A stretch of DNA of 26,339 nucleotides from Clostridiales bacterium UBA1389 (GCA_002305335.1 DBQR01000008.1:80771-107109); one strand, 5' to 3'. Shown: positions 13,959 through 22,408, counted from the stretch's first letter. Numbers and translations: made by a program. Notes: generated from the sequence alone by a model not told the origin.

Positions 13959-15799
13959 AAAACAAGCGGGAAAGAACCTTTAAAGAAGAGCTTAAGCTTA
14001 TATTCAGAGGTTATAAAATACTGTACAAAACCTGCCCCGTCAATATGTTCTGGCGGACGGTAAACTGTATTTCCCAGCAGCTTTCCCCCTATCTTACATT
14101 GTATATGTCCTCCCTTATATTAAACGAGCTGGCGGGGGGCAGAGACCTGACCAAGCTGCTTACCTACGCCTATATAACCGTGGGAGGGGAATTCCTCCTC
14201 AGGGTTATAATACATTTCATAAACTGGATGGCGTACAAGTACGAAAGTCTCCAGTGGTACCATGAAGATATGTTCTTCCTCGAACACCAGAACAGAATGA
14301 AGTACGAACACCTTGAAGAACCCAAGGTGACGGAATTACGGAATCAGATTGCCATGATGAAGGACCACATGGCGGGGGGGCTTATCCAGCTTTACTGGTG
14401 CTACTGGTTCGTAATCGCCTCCACGGTTAACATAATCCTTTCGGTTTCCCTTACCGCCTCAATGCTTACCATGACCGCAGAGGGTAATTTCAGCGGCTTT
14501 TTCGCCTTTATAAATTCCCCCGTTTCATCAGTGGTGGTGCTGGTGCTCATCATCATAAACGTGGTGGTTCAGATTTATTCCTCCAACAAGGAAACCCATA
14601 AAAGCTATGAAATCTGGAACGATTTCACAAAGAAAAATATCCGGGTTCAGTCCTTCTTACGCCATGACGGCAGCGACTGCGTCATCTTCGACATGCGGAA
14701 ACTTATACTGGACGAAACCCTTAATGTCTGGCTTGACAAGTCCTATTATATCAGTTCCAACAAAATCAGCCTGAAATACAACAACTACCGCACCATATGG
14801 ACGGCAATAATGAACATCGCCCTGTTTGTGTTCATCGGGGCGAAGGCTTATATCAAGGTGTTCGGCATAGGCAGCTTTGTCCTGTACCGGGGAACGGTGG
14901 AAAAATTCATAAACGCGGTTTCCACCTTCGGGACAAGAATAGGCAGGCTGTTTGAAAACAATAAATACCTGCTTACATTGTACGAATATCTCGACCTCCC
15001 CAACGAAATGGCGGCGGGAAAAAGGCATATTGCCAAGCGGGAGGACAACCGGTATGAAATCGAGTTTAAAAACGTCAGCTTCAAATATCCCCGCAGCGAC
15101 GATTATGCCTTAAAGGACGTTTCTATCAAGTTCAACACCGGCGACAAGATGGCGGTGGTGGGTATGAACGGTTCGGGCAAAACCACCTTTATAAAGCTCC
15201 TCTGCCGGCTGTACGACCCCACCGAAGGGGAAATCCTCCTTGACGGGGTGAACATAAAGGAATACGACTACACCGAATACTTAGGGCTGTTTTCGGTGGT
15301 GTTCCAGGACTTTTCCCTGTTTTCCGTATCCATAGGGGAAAACGTGGCGACCTCATTGGATTATAACGAGGAAAAGGTAAGGGAATGCCTTGAAATGACG
15401 GGTTTCGGCGACCGGCTGAAAACCCTGGAAAAGGGAGTTAAAACCTACCTGACCCGGAAGTACGAAAACGACGGCATTGACATTTCCGGCGGGGAAGCCC
15501 AGAAGATCGCCCTTGCCAGGGCATTGTATAAAAACGCCCCCTTTATAATCCTTGACGAGCCCACCGCCGCATTGGACCCCATCGCCGAGGCGGAAATTTA
15601 CTCGAAGTTCGACACCATAGTGGGCGGACGCACCGCCGTTTATATAAGCCACCGGCTTTCTTCCTGCCGGTTCTGCAACGACATTCTGGTGTTCCATGAG
15701 GGAAAAATCATCCAGCGGGGGAGCCATGACAAGCTGGTTTCGGACAAGGACGGGAAATACCGTGAGCTCTGGCACGCCCAGGCACAGTATTACACTTAA
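13955..15799 (+). CDS. ABC exporter half-transporter, subunit 2
   Basis: The start is ATG 13955, overlapping the stop of subunit 1, behind GAGGAGGTG. This gives 614 aa; an in-frame start at 13862 lies inside the upstream gene and is rejected. A membrane domain (about 30-335) precedes the ATPase domain (about 365-614). Walker A GMNGSGKTT is at 403-411, Q451, signature ISGGE 510-514, D534-E535 and H566. Both subunits keep a catalytic Glu after Walker B, so neither ATP site looks degenerate, unlike many heterodimeric exporters. Both share a near-identical DEPTAALDPIAE stretch, suggesting an old tandem duplication. The membrane domain contains an extra Asn/Lys-rich external loop near 205-235. Confidence 0.93.
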   Translation: MKNKRERTFKEELKLIFRGYKILYKTCPVNMFWRTVNCISQQLSPYLTLYMSSLILNELAGGRDLTKLLTYAYITVGGEFLLRVIIHFINWMAYKYESLQWYHEDMFFLEHQNRMKYEHLEEPKVTELRNQIAMMKDHMAGGLIQLYWCYWFVIASTVNIILSVSLTASMLTMTAEGNFSGFFAFINSPVSSVVVLVLIIINVVVQIYSSNKETHKSYEIWNDFTKKNIRVQSFLRHDGSDCVIFDMRKLILDETLNVWLDKSYYISSNKISLKYNNYRTIWTAIMNIALFVFIGAKAYIKVFGIGSFVLYRGTVEKFINAVSTFGTRIGRLFENNKYLLTLYEYLDLPNEMAAGKRHIAKREDNRYEIEFKNVSFKYPRSDDYALKDVSIKFNTGDKMAVVGMNGSGKTTFIKLLCRLYDPTEGEILLDGVNIKEYDYTEYLGLFSVVFQDFSLFSVSIGENVATSLDYNEEKVRECLEMTGFGDRLKTLEKGVKTYLTRKYENDGIDISGGEAQKIALARALYKNAPFIILDEPTAALDPIAEAEIYSKFDTIVGGRTAVYISHRLSSCRFCNDILVFHEGKIIQRGSHDKLVSDKDGKYRELWHAQAQYYT

Positions 15800-15818
15800 T
15801 ATTTTCGGCATAAAAATT

Positions 15819-15850
15819 CACCGCAGGTTGTTTTTCCTGCGGTGTTTTTT
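15819..15850. terminator. Convergent terminator between exporter and cupin genes
   Basis: CACCGCAGG (15819-15827) pairs perfectly with CCTGCGGTG (15836-15844), followed by six T on the plus strand; A-rich flanks allow weaker use on the minus strand. It touches the cupin stop codon (15849-15851). Confidence 0.9.
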
Positions 15851-16307
15851 AATGGTGGTTTGAAGCGTCCCGTTTTGTGGGGTGGACGGTGCCGTAGGGA
15901 TGGGCGGGGGGTGCATATATGGAATACAGCTTCATGGGGGTTCTGCCGGTGTTTATGAGATTATGCCAGGTCCCTGCCGGTATAATTATAACGTCGTCGT
16001 CGCCTACCCGCCGCCGTATGCCGTTCTGGTTTCGCCCGTTGCCTAACATCACCACTCCCTGGCCTTCCTCGATGCGGAGAAACTGGTCCAAATCGTTGTG
16101 GACCTCCCCGCCTATATCCTCCTGGGGATTCAGGCTCATAAGCGTAAGCTGTAAGTATTTCCCCGTCCAAAGAGCGGTGCGGAAATAATTGTTCTGTTTG
16201 GTGACTTCCTCTATGTCAACGATAAAGGGATTGGGACCGTAATCATTAGCCCGTCTTAAATTTACAACTTCCGTGTCTTTGCGGTTAAAATCATCTTTAT
16301 AGCGCAT
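15849..16307 (-). CDS. Cupin-domain protein, mannose-6-phosphate isomerase-like
   Basis: This 152-aa single cupin barrel has motif 1 EVHNDLDQFLRIEEG (68-82) and motif 2 PAGTWHNLINTG (110-121). Likely metal ligands are H70 and H115; the second His and the Glu of the classical motif are replaced by D72 and Q75, a pattern seen in this cupin subgroup. No second catalytic domain is present. The last residues are His/Asn-rich (SNHH). The start ATG 16307 is preceded by a GGAGGGA site. It stands alone on the minus strand, with its own likely promoter and a terminator separating it from the permease gene upstream. Substrate is unknown. Confidence 0.88.
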   Translation of the reverse strand: MRYKDDFNRKDTEVVNLRRANDYGPNPFIVDIEEVTKQNNYFRTALWTGKYLQLTLMSLNPQEDIGGEVHNDLDQFLRIEEGQGVVMLGNGRNQNGIRRRVGDDDVIIIPAGTWHNLINTGRTPMKLYSIYAPPAHPYGTVHPTKRDASNHH

Positions 16308-16336
16308 TTTTTCCCTCCGTTCGTCATATATAGTAC

Positions 16337-16365
16337 AGTATATGTGGAAGGGAAAAAGGAGTTAA
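16337..16365 (-). promoter_or_regulatory. Candidate promoter of the cupin gene
   Basis: On the minus strand, TTAACT (16360-16365) is 17 bp from TATACT (16337-16342). The leader to the ATG would be about 25 nt. The -35 is only a partial match. Confidence 0.5.
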
Positions 16366-16370
16366 TTTTA

Positions 16371-16399
16371 TAATAAAACCACCGGCTAAAGCCGGCGGT
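16371..16399 (-). terminator. Terminator of the purine uptake operon
   Basis: On the minus strand ACCGCCGGC pairs with GCCGGTGGT, including one G-U pair, around loop TTTA and is followed by TTTATT. It starts 4 bases after the last permease stop. Confidence 0.85.
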
Positions 16400-16402
16400 G
16401 TT

Positions 16403-17377
16403 TTATCGGTCTTCCCTGAAGTAGGACAGTCCGAGGGAGGCGGGACCCTGATTTTCCTTTTTGTTTCTGAAGCTTACCACGATAAGCACGATTATAGTAA
16501 CAATATAGGGCAGCATCTGGGTTAAGTCGATGGAAACTTTTAAAATATACAAATACGCATAGTAGAACACCCCGAAAACTATCGAACCCCATATAAGGTT
16601 AAGCGGTTTCCACATGGCAAAGATGACGAGGGCAACCGCCAGCCAGCCGAAGGCTTCGATGGAGGAAATCGCCATGGTTGACCACGAACCGCTTTTGAAT
16701 TCCATAACGCAGAATATTCCCGCCATGCCGGTAAGCCCCGAACCTATACAGCTTGCCAGATACTTATATTTAATGACATTTATGCCGGCGGCATCGGCTG
16801 TGCCGGGGTTTTCCCCCACCGCTTTAAGATTCAGGCCTAAGCGGGTTTTGTTCAGGAACAGGGATATTGCCACGATTATTATCAAAGTCAGATAAAACAT
16901 AAAGCCGTAATCGAAAAGCAGCTTTGAAACGAAACCCAGTTTGGTTGACAGCCAGGGAATTTTGGCGTTGAAAACGGCATAAGCGTCGTCAAAGCGGATA
17001 TTTCCGCTGTCCGGAATATGCACCATGGTTGCCGAAATGAATTTGGCCATTCCCGCCCCGAATATGGTAAGGACAAGTCCCACCACGTTCTGATTTATCC
17101 GGAGGGTTGTGGTGAAAAAGCTGTAAATAAGCCCCATTAAGGCTGCGGCAAAGAAGGCGGTTCCTAAGGCAATCAAAACCAGTAAAATCGTGTTCGACCC
17201 GCCGGAAATTTTATACATATCAAGCCCGGCGATACCCGCCGCCGCCCCCACGCACATGGCGCCGGGGGTGCCCAGGTTTAAGTTCCCCGCCTTTTCGGTG
17301 ATAAGTTCGCCCACGGCGGCAAGCATTATGAATGCACCGAAAACAATTGCCTGATTAAGCCAGTTGATTATAAACAT
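16403..17377 (-). CDS. Nucleoside-type ABC transporter permease 2 (NupQ/YufQ-like)
   Basis: The 324-aa integral membrane protein has about nine hydrophobic segments and matches the branched-chain/BMP-linked permease family. An early GELITEKAGNLNLGTPGAM (23-41) is the family hallmark, followed by KAVGENPGTADAAGINV (about 190-206), the cytoplasmic coupling region that meets the ATPase. It begins immediately after the stop of the first permease, with no gap, behind AGGAGG. As last gene of the operon it is closed by a hairpin. With the other permease it would form the pathway for purine nucleosides or bases. Confidence 0.93.
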   Translation of the reverse strand: MFIINWLNQAIVFGAFIMLAAVGELITEKAGNLNLGTPGAMCVGAAAGIAGLDMYKISGGSNTILLVLIALGTAFFAAALMGLIYSFFTTTLRINQNVVGLVLTIFGAGMAKFISATMVHIPDSGNIRFDDAYAVFNAKIPWLSTKLGFVSKLLFDYGFMFYLTLIIIVAISLFLNKTRLGLNLKAVGENPGTADAAGINVIKYKYLASCIGSGLTGMAGIFCVMEFKSGSWSTMAISSIEAFGWLAVALVIFAMWKPLNLIWGSIVFGVFYYAYLYILKVSIDLTQMLPYIVTIIVLIVVSFRNKKENQGPASLGLSYFREDR

Positions 17378-18535
17378 TTACGAAACCTCCTTCTTGGACC
17401 TGCGGCGGAAGTTAAGTTTATAGTTAATGAAGAATTCGCTGCCTATAATAAACAACAGGAAAAGCCCCACGATAATGCTTGCCGTGGCGGAGGGAAAGCC
17501 GGTGGAGGCGTTGTAGGTGTCCTTGACCGCTTCGGAACCCCTTTCGAGGGCTACCACCAGCACCGAAACCCCTACCATGGCAAGGGTGTTCATACGGGAC
17601 ATCCAGGTAACGATTATGGCGGTAAAGCCATACCCCCCCGCAATATCCGCGGCAATGCTGTGGCTCTGGAAGGAAACCGTCATAAATCCGCACAAACCGC
17701 AGATTGCGCCGGAAATAAGCATTGTTCTTATAATAACCCGGTTTACCGAAATTCCCGCATACCGGGCGGTGTTGAGAGAATCCCCCACCACGGCGATTTC
17801 ATAACCCTGCTTTGTCTTTTTGAGATATATATACATCAATACGGCGATTGCGGCGATAATCACCACATACCATAAATCTTCGCTCTGGTACCAGGCGGGG
17901 TTCTTTTCCCCCTCCCAGAAATTGCTGAAATAGCCCTTGTGGTAGTTTTCCCCCATGCGTATGTTGTTGTTAATTTTCCCTAAGGAGGGCTGACCTCCCC
18001 GCCAGAGGTTATAGAAATACACCACGGTTTTCTGGGCGATATAGTTCATCATCAACGTAAACAGGGTTTCGTTTGTTCCGAACTTCGACTTGAATACCGC
18101 CGGTACAAGTCCCCATAGCGCACCGGTTATCATACCCCCCAAACACATCAGCAGAATAAGCAACCAGTTGGGAAGTCCGGGGTATTCGTGCATTATAAAG
18201 GCAGCCGCCATGGCGCCGGCCAGCATCTGTCCTTCTGCGCCTATGTTCCAGAAACGCATCTTAAAGGCGGAGGCAAGGGCGACCGCAAGGCATAACAGCT
18301 TTGCGGAATATCTTAATGTGGGAATGAGGTATTTCCCCAAAAATGCTCCTTTGAACATATTCGAGTATAAGCCCGACGGGCTTATTCCGAAAATGATATA
18401 AACAAGGACGGCAATAAAGGTAAGGGCGGACAAAAAAGCACCGAAACGGATAAGCATTGCCTTCCAGACGGGGAAGGAAATCCGTTTTGATATATGAATC
18501 AAAGGTTCCCGGCGGATTCTAACTTTATCGGTCAT
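17378..18535 (-). CDS. Nucleoside-type ABC transporter permease 1 (NupP/YufP-like)
   Basis: This is a 385-aa membrane protein with about nine or ten membrane segments. The hallmark segment MRFWNIGAEGQMLAGAMAA (about 92-110) and the coupling loop VVGDSLNTARYAGISV (about 243-258) match the first permease of BMP-type importers. The start is taken as ATG 18535, 8 nt after GGGGG; a GTG at 18544 would lie inside that site. It overlaps the end of the ATPase gene by 11 bases, a sign of translational coupling. An Asn/Trp/Gly-rich external segment (about 180-215) is longer than in some relatives and may be lineage-specific. Confidence 0.93.
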   Translation of the reverse strand: MTDKVRIRREPLIHISKRISFPVWKAMLIRFGAFLSALTFIAVLVYIIFGISPSGLYSNMFKGAFLGKYLIPTLRYSAKLLCLAVALASAFKMRFWNIGAEGQMLAGAMAAAFIMHEYPGLPNWLLILLMCLGGMITGALWGLVPAVFKSKFGTNETLFTLMMNYIAQKTVVYFYNLWRGGQPSLGKINNNIRMGENYHKGYFSNFWEGEKNPAWYQSEDLWYVVIIAAIAVLMYIYLKKTKQGYEIAVVGDSLNTARYAGISVNRVIIRTMLISGAICGLCGFMTVSFQSHSIAADIAGGYGFTAIIVTWMSRMNTLAMVGVSVLVVALERGSEAVKDTYNASTGFPSATASIIVGLFLLFIIGSEFFINYKLNFRRRSKKEVS

Positions 18536-20078
18536 CCTGTTCACCCCCGTTGGAATTGGTTGTCATCATAAGACCGAGCTTTTCTTTGGTGACGGCGCGG
18601 GCGTCCACAATGCCGGAGGATTTTCCGCCGCACAGCACTAAAATCCTGTCGCTGATGGCAAGGAGCACGTCCAGATCCTCCCCCACGAATATAACCGCAA
18701 CTCCCTTGCGTTTCTGCTCGGTAATAAGGTCATATATAAGATAGGAGGTGTTAATATCCAGCCCCCTTACCGCATAAGCGGTCATAAGCACCGCGGGGAC
18801 GTTGGAAATTTCCCGTCCCACCAGCACCTTTTGAATATTTCCCCCAGACAGTGTCCTTACCGGAGTATTCAGAGAGGGGGTTGCCACCTCAAGGGCGGTT
18901 TTGATTTTTTCGGCGTCCTTAATGGGATTTTTAAGATTCAGGAAAAACCCGTTTTCCTCGTTGTAGGTTTTAAGCATCATGTTTTCGGGCATTCCCATTG
19001 AGCCCACCAGCCCCATTCCCAGCCTGTCTTCCGGCACGAAGGAAAGGGTTATGCCGTAGTTTCTTATTTCTTTGGGGGTTTTCCCTATAAGGTTTTTTAC
19101 CTCGTTTTCCCTGCCGGGAGGGTAAAATTCCACAACGCTTCCCGACTCGGTTTTATGCAAGCCGGCTACCGCCTCAAGCAGTTCCTTTTGCCCGCTTCCC
19201 GAAATTCCCGCAATTCCCAATATTTCCCCGCCGTAAAGCTCAAAGGAAATATCGTCCAGCACCCTCCGCCCTTCGCTGTTTTTCACCGAAAGGTTCTTGA
19301 CTTCTATCCGTTTTACCGGGTTTACCACGTCATAACGGAGGATGTTCAGGTCCACCTTACGCCCCACCATCATTTCGGTTAATGATATTTCGGTGGTGTC
19401 CTTTGTTTCGACCGTGTCCACGTATTCCCCTTTACGGAGTATCGCCACCCGGTCGGAAACCTCCATCACCTCATGGAGCTTGTGGGTGATTATTATTATC
19501 GACTTGCCGTCGTCCCGCATATTCCTTATAACCGAAAACAGCTTCTGGGTTTCCTGGGGGGTAAGCACGGCGGTGGGCTCGTCAAGGATTAAAATATCCG
19601 CATTGCGGTATAACAGCTTGACGATTTCCAAAGTTTGCTTCTGGGAAACGTTCATGTCGTAAACCTTCTGGTCGGGATTCAGCTCGAAACCGTATCTGTC
19701 GCATATTTCCACAATCTTTTCCCTTGAGGTCTTAAGGTCGATTTTAAGTCTGCCGGGAAGCCCCAAAACCACGTTTTCGGTGGCGGTAAAGACGTCAATC
19801 AGCTTGAAATGCTGATGGATCATGCCTATCCCCAAGGCATAGGCATCTTTGGGCGACTTGATTGAAACGGGTTTTCCGTTAATGAAAATGTCACCGCTGT
19901 CGGGATAGTAGATGCCGGCAAGCATGTTCATCAACGTGGTTTTACCGGAACCGTTTTCCCCCAGCAGGGACATTATTTCCCCCCGCTTTATCTCAAAGGA
20001 TATGTTATTGTTGGCAAGGACAGACCCGAAGGCTTTTGTTATATTTTTAAACTCTATGGCTGCGGGTGTTTGGGACAC
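18525..20078 (-). CDS. Nucleoside-type ABC transporter ATPase, two fused domains (NupO/YufO-like)
   Basis: One 517-aa chain contains two ATPase domains. Domain 1 has Walker A GENGSGKTT (about 40-48), Q-loop MIHQHFKL and Walker B ILILDEPTAVLTP, but its signature reads NVSQKQ, lacking the usual glycine. Domain 2 has a degenerate Walker A GISGSGQKE (no Lys) but a clean signature LSGGN, and its Walker B region reads TAYAVRGLD. The pairing of Walker A 1 with signature 2 is therefore the one intact ATP site, as in this transporter class. The start is GTG 20078, 9 nt after AGGAGG (20087-20092); a TTG at 20102 is upstream of that site. It drives import with the two following permeases. Confidence 0.93.
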   Translation of the reverse strand: MSQTPAAIEFKNITKAFGSVLANNNISFEIKRGEIMSLLGENGSGKTTLMNMLAGIYYPDSGDIFINGKPVSIKSPKDAYALGIGMIHQHFKLIDVFTATENVVLGLPGRLKIDLKTSREKIVEICDRYGFELNPDQKVYDMNVSQKQTLEIVKLLYRNADILILDEPTAVLTPQETQKLFSVIRNMRDDGKSIIIITHKLHEVMEVSDRVAILRKGEYVDTVETKDTTEISLTEMMVGRKVDLNILRYDVVNPVKRIEVKNLSVKNSEGRRVLDDISFELYGGEILGIAGISGSGQKELLEAVAGLHKTESGSVVEFYPPGRENEVKNLIGKTPKEIRNYGITLSFVPEDRLGMGLVGSMGMPENMMLKTYNEENGFFLNLKNPIKDAEKIKTALEVATPSLNTPVRTLSGGNIQKVLVGREISNVPAVLMTAYAVRGLDINTSYLIYDLITEQKRKGVAVIFVGEDLDVLLAISDRILVLCGGKSSGIVDARAVTKEKLGLMMTTNSNGGEQDDR

Positions 20079-20108
20079 CGTGGTTTTCCTCCTGTGATAC
20101 AAACTTTA

Positions 20109-20152
20109 TAAAAAACGGCGAGGGAGACAAATTATACAGTCTCCCCCTCCGT
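20109..20152 (-). terminator. Terminator between the lipoprotein and ATPase genes
   Basis: On the minus strand a 14-bp stem (20139-20152 with 20115-20128, one mismatch and one G-U pair) has a 10-nt loop and is followed by six T. No promoter is obvious between it and the ATPase, so partial read-through would keep lipoprotein levels above those of the transporter proteins. Confidence 0.85.
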
Positions 20153-20169
20153 AAAAGGCATAAAATCGA

Positions 20170-21546
20170 TCAGTTGCCCGGGGTGTTAAGCTCCTTGATG
20201 CCGTCGATTATTATACTGAAGTGAGGAGCACTCCGAACATAGGATTCGTGATAATAGCCGTCAGAAATGACGTTGTCGGCGTCGTATACCCAGTTAAAGT
20301 CGGTATCGGTGGCATAAGCCCAGGTAAGCTTTTTGCCTTCATAGGTGAACTTGGAGGTGTCGAATACGTGGAGAGTGCCTGCCTTAAGCTGATTTATAAC
20401 ATTCGCCACATATTCACCGGTGCCTGCGGCGCAGTTTGTGCCGAGTTCGGTAATGGAAACGGCGTCAGCTTCAAAGCCGGCAGCCCAGTCGGTGGCGATC
20501 TTGCCGCCGTTTATATAGGTGGCAAAAGCGTATTCATAGTAAACCGCCCAGTTGTTGGTGGCGGAGGTTAAAGCCGTATCGGGAGCGGTGTCCAGCATGG
20601 ATACGTTATACCCTACGGAAAATACCAGTTTACCCGCGTCAAAGGCTGCTTCAACGGCGGTGGGAGCACCCGTGGAGTCGGAATGCTGGCCTATGATAAC
20701 GCAGCCCTTGTTTATAAAATCGGTAGCGGCGGTTTTATCCTTGTCGAAGTCAAACCAGGAACCGATATAGTAAACTTCCATGGACACATTGGGAACCACA
20801 GACCTGATACCGAGGAAGAAGGAGGTATAGCCCGAAATAACCTCGGCATAGTTGAAGGCGCCTACATAGCCGATTTTGATATTGCCGTCGGCGTCAAAGT
20901 TTTCGGGATGTTTTTCCTTGGTAAGTTCGCCTTCGTCGATAAGCTCCTTAAGCTTTAAGCCGGCAACCACACCGGAAACATAACGGGACTGATAAACGTC
21001 GTTGAAGGCGTTGGAAAGGTTGGTGATACCCTGTTCAACCGCATTGGTCGCTTTGTCGCCGGTAACGGCTACAAAGTAGGCATCGGTATGCTCCTGGGCG
21101 GCTTCGATCATATAGTCCTGATGACCGTAGGAGTTGGACATGATAAGCCTGCAGCCTTCGGAATAAAGTTCGTTGGCTTTGTCAACCACCAGTTCGGATT
21201 CGTTAATGCTGTACTTAAATTTAATATTTTCTGCAGGAATACCCAGCTTCTCGGCGGCTGCCTTAATGCCGTCTATATGGGCTTTGGTATATCCTTCGGT
21301 TTCGTCCCCGATAAGGATAACCCCTACTTTAAGGGATGTGGGGTCTCCGGTAAGGGCGGGAGCCTTGTCCTTTACCACTCCGGTCTGGGCAAGGTCAAGG
21401 GTTTTCGACCAGCCGAAAGCGGCGGGTTCCTGATTTTCGCCCTGACTGTTGTCATTGCCGCCGGTCTTGTCGCAGGCCGCCATGGCAAGCATAAGCGAAG
21501 CTACGAGCACAAGCGTCATTAGACGCAAGATGATCTTCTTTTGCAT
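20170..21546 (-). CDS. BMP-family substrate-binding lipoprotein, probable purine nucleoside or base binder
   Basis: This is the extracellular binding protein of the importer. The 458-aa chain begins with a lipoprotein signal and lipobox LAMAAC, lipidated at C25, then an Asn/Gly/Asp-rich linker. The binding domain starts near residue 73 with LKVGVILIGDETEGYTKAH, the first strand of the Med/PnrA type. Further family-like segments are IKIGYVGAF and GCVIIGQHSDSTGAP, a probable ligand pocket. It is about 100 residues longer than typical PnrA proteins, mostly through the linker and C-terminal extensions. The ribosome binding site is AGGAGG, 6 nt before the ATG. It lies 50 bases after xpt, which points to a purine ligand. 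Confidence 0.93.
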   Translation of the reverse strand: MQKKIILRLMTLVLVASLMLAMAACDKTGGNDNSQGENQEPAAFGWSKTLDLAQTGVVKDKAPALTGDPTSLKVGVILIGDETEGYTKAHIDGIKAAAEKLGIPAENIKFKYSINESELVVDKANELYSEGCRLIMSNSYGHQDYMIEAAQEHTDAYFVAVTGDKATNAVEQGITNLSNAFNDVYQSRYVSGVVAGLKLKELIDEGELTKEKHPENFDADGNIKIGYVGAFNYAEVISGYTSFFLGIRSVVPNVSMEVYYIGSWFDFDKDKTAATDFINKGCVIIGQHSDSTGAPTAVEAAFDAGKLVFSVGYNVSMLDTAPDTALTSATNNWAVYYEYAFATYINGGKIATDWAAGFEADAVSITELGTNCAAGTGEYVANVINQLKAGTLHVFDTSKFTYEGKKLTWAYATDTDFNWVYDADNVISDGYYHESYVRSAPHFSIIIDGIKELNTPGN

Positions 21547-21596
21547 ATTGTTCCTCCTGTTTTTATGTATTTATTTGAATTTTGGAATTCCGTAAC

Positions 21597-22169
21597 TTAA
21601 CAGAAAACAATACCCTTTTCAACGCTCATTGAGGATATGCGGGCTAAGGCTTCCACCTGTATTCCCAGACTTCGTATGTAGTCCCCGCCGAGCTGAAAGG
21701 CTTTTTCGATGACTATGCCCACGCCGGCGATTACGGCGCCCGCCTGCTTCATAATTTCGACAAGAGCCTTCAGAGCGTTCCCCTGGGCAAGAAAGTCGTC
21801 GATGATAAGCACCCTGTCACCTTTATGCAGATAGTCTTTGGAAATAAAGACTTCGTATTCATCCTGACGGGTATAGGACCTTGCCTTTACGGAATAAACA
21901 TTACCGGATAGATTCAAAGTCTTTGATTTTTTGGCATAGATCACCGGAACATTAAAAAATTGCGCCGTTATACAAGCTATTCCTATACCGGATGCTTCGA
22001 TCGTTACGATCCTGTTTACGCCGCAATTGCCAAAACGATTATAAAATTCCCTGCCGGTTTTTTCAATAAAGTCAATGTCAAGCTGATGGTTTAAGAAACT
22101 GTCAACCTTCAGGATGTTGCCTTCACCGATTTTGCCGTCGGTAATAATACGCTCTTCGACAAAATTCAT
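21597..22169 (-). CDS. xpt: Xanthine phosphoribosyltransferase
   Basis: This enzyme converts xanthine (in this family sometimes guanine) and PRPP to the nucleoside monophosphate, trapping the imported base in the cytoplasm. It is 190 aa, the normal length. The PRPP-binding loop VLIIDDFLAQGNA (120-132) is the Xpt form of the type I motif, and the flexible-loop region NLSGNVYSVKARSYT and the N-terminal DGKIGEGNILKVDSFLNHQ match the Bacillus Xpt family. It is first in the purine uptake operon behind GGGGAGG. In Bacillus, xpt is preceded by a guanine riboswitch; none is recognisable in the 200 bases upstream here. Confidence 0.94.
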   Translation of the reverse strand: MNFVEERIITDGKIGEGNILKVDSFLNHQLDIDFIEKTGREFYNRFGNCGVNRIVTIEASGIGIACITAQFFNVPVIYAKKSKTLNLSGNVYSVKARSYTRQDEYEVFISKDYLHKGDRVLIIDDFLAQGNALKALVEIMKQAGAVIAGVGIVIEKAFQLGGDYIRSLGIQVEALARISSMSVEKGIVFC

Positions 22170-22231
22170 AAAAAGCCAACCTCCCCGAAAAAACTATACA
22201 GTAATTTTACTCCAATTTATTAATTAATTGC

Positions 22232-22260
22232 AATATAAAAAGTCACGAAAAGCAGGGCAA
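22232..22260 (-). promoter_or_regulatory. Candidate promoter of the xpt operon
   Basis: On the minus strand TTGCCC (22255-22260) is 17 bp from TATATT (22232-22237). A start near 22225 gives a leader of about 55 nt, too short for a purine riboswitch. The alternative TATAAT at 22317-22322 has no good -35. Confidence 0.45.
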
Positions 22261-22369
22261 TTATTTGGGCATTTTGTCGCATCTGTACAATTTTCCGAAG
22301 TATATATATGTAATATATTATACATATTTTTGCAAAAAACAAGCTATTCCGTTAAAAAAGTAAAAATTG

Positions 22370-22398
22370 TTGACAAATCTTTCGATTCGTGGTATTAT
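22370..22398 (+). promoter_or_regulatory. Promoter of the riboswitch-mntP transcript
   Basis: TTGACA (22370-22375) and TATTAT (22393-22398) are 17 bp apart. The start point near 22405 lies just ahead of the aptamer. Confidence 0.8.
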
Positions 22399-22408
22399 TA
22401 TATATTCC

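Noticed and set aside
9235..15799. RiPP (ribosomal peptide) cluster formed by the radical SAM, C39-like protein and ABC exporter
   Set aside because: No precursor peptide gene, no SPASM domain or maturase features, the exporter lacks a peptidase domain, and a terminator plus a new promoter separate the exporter from the radical SAM gene.
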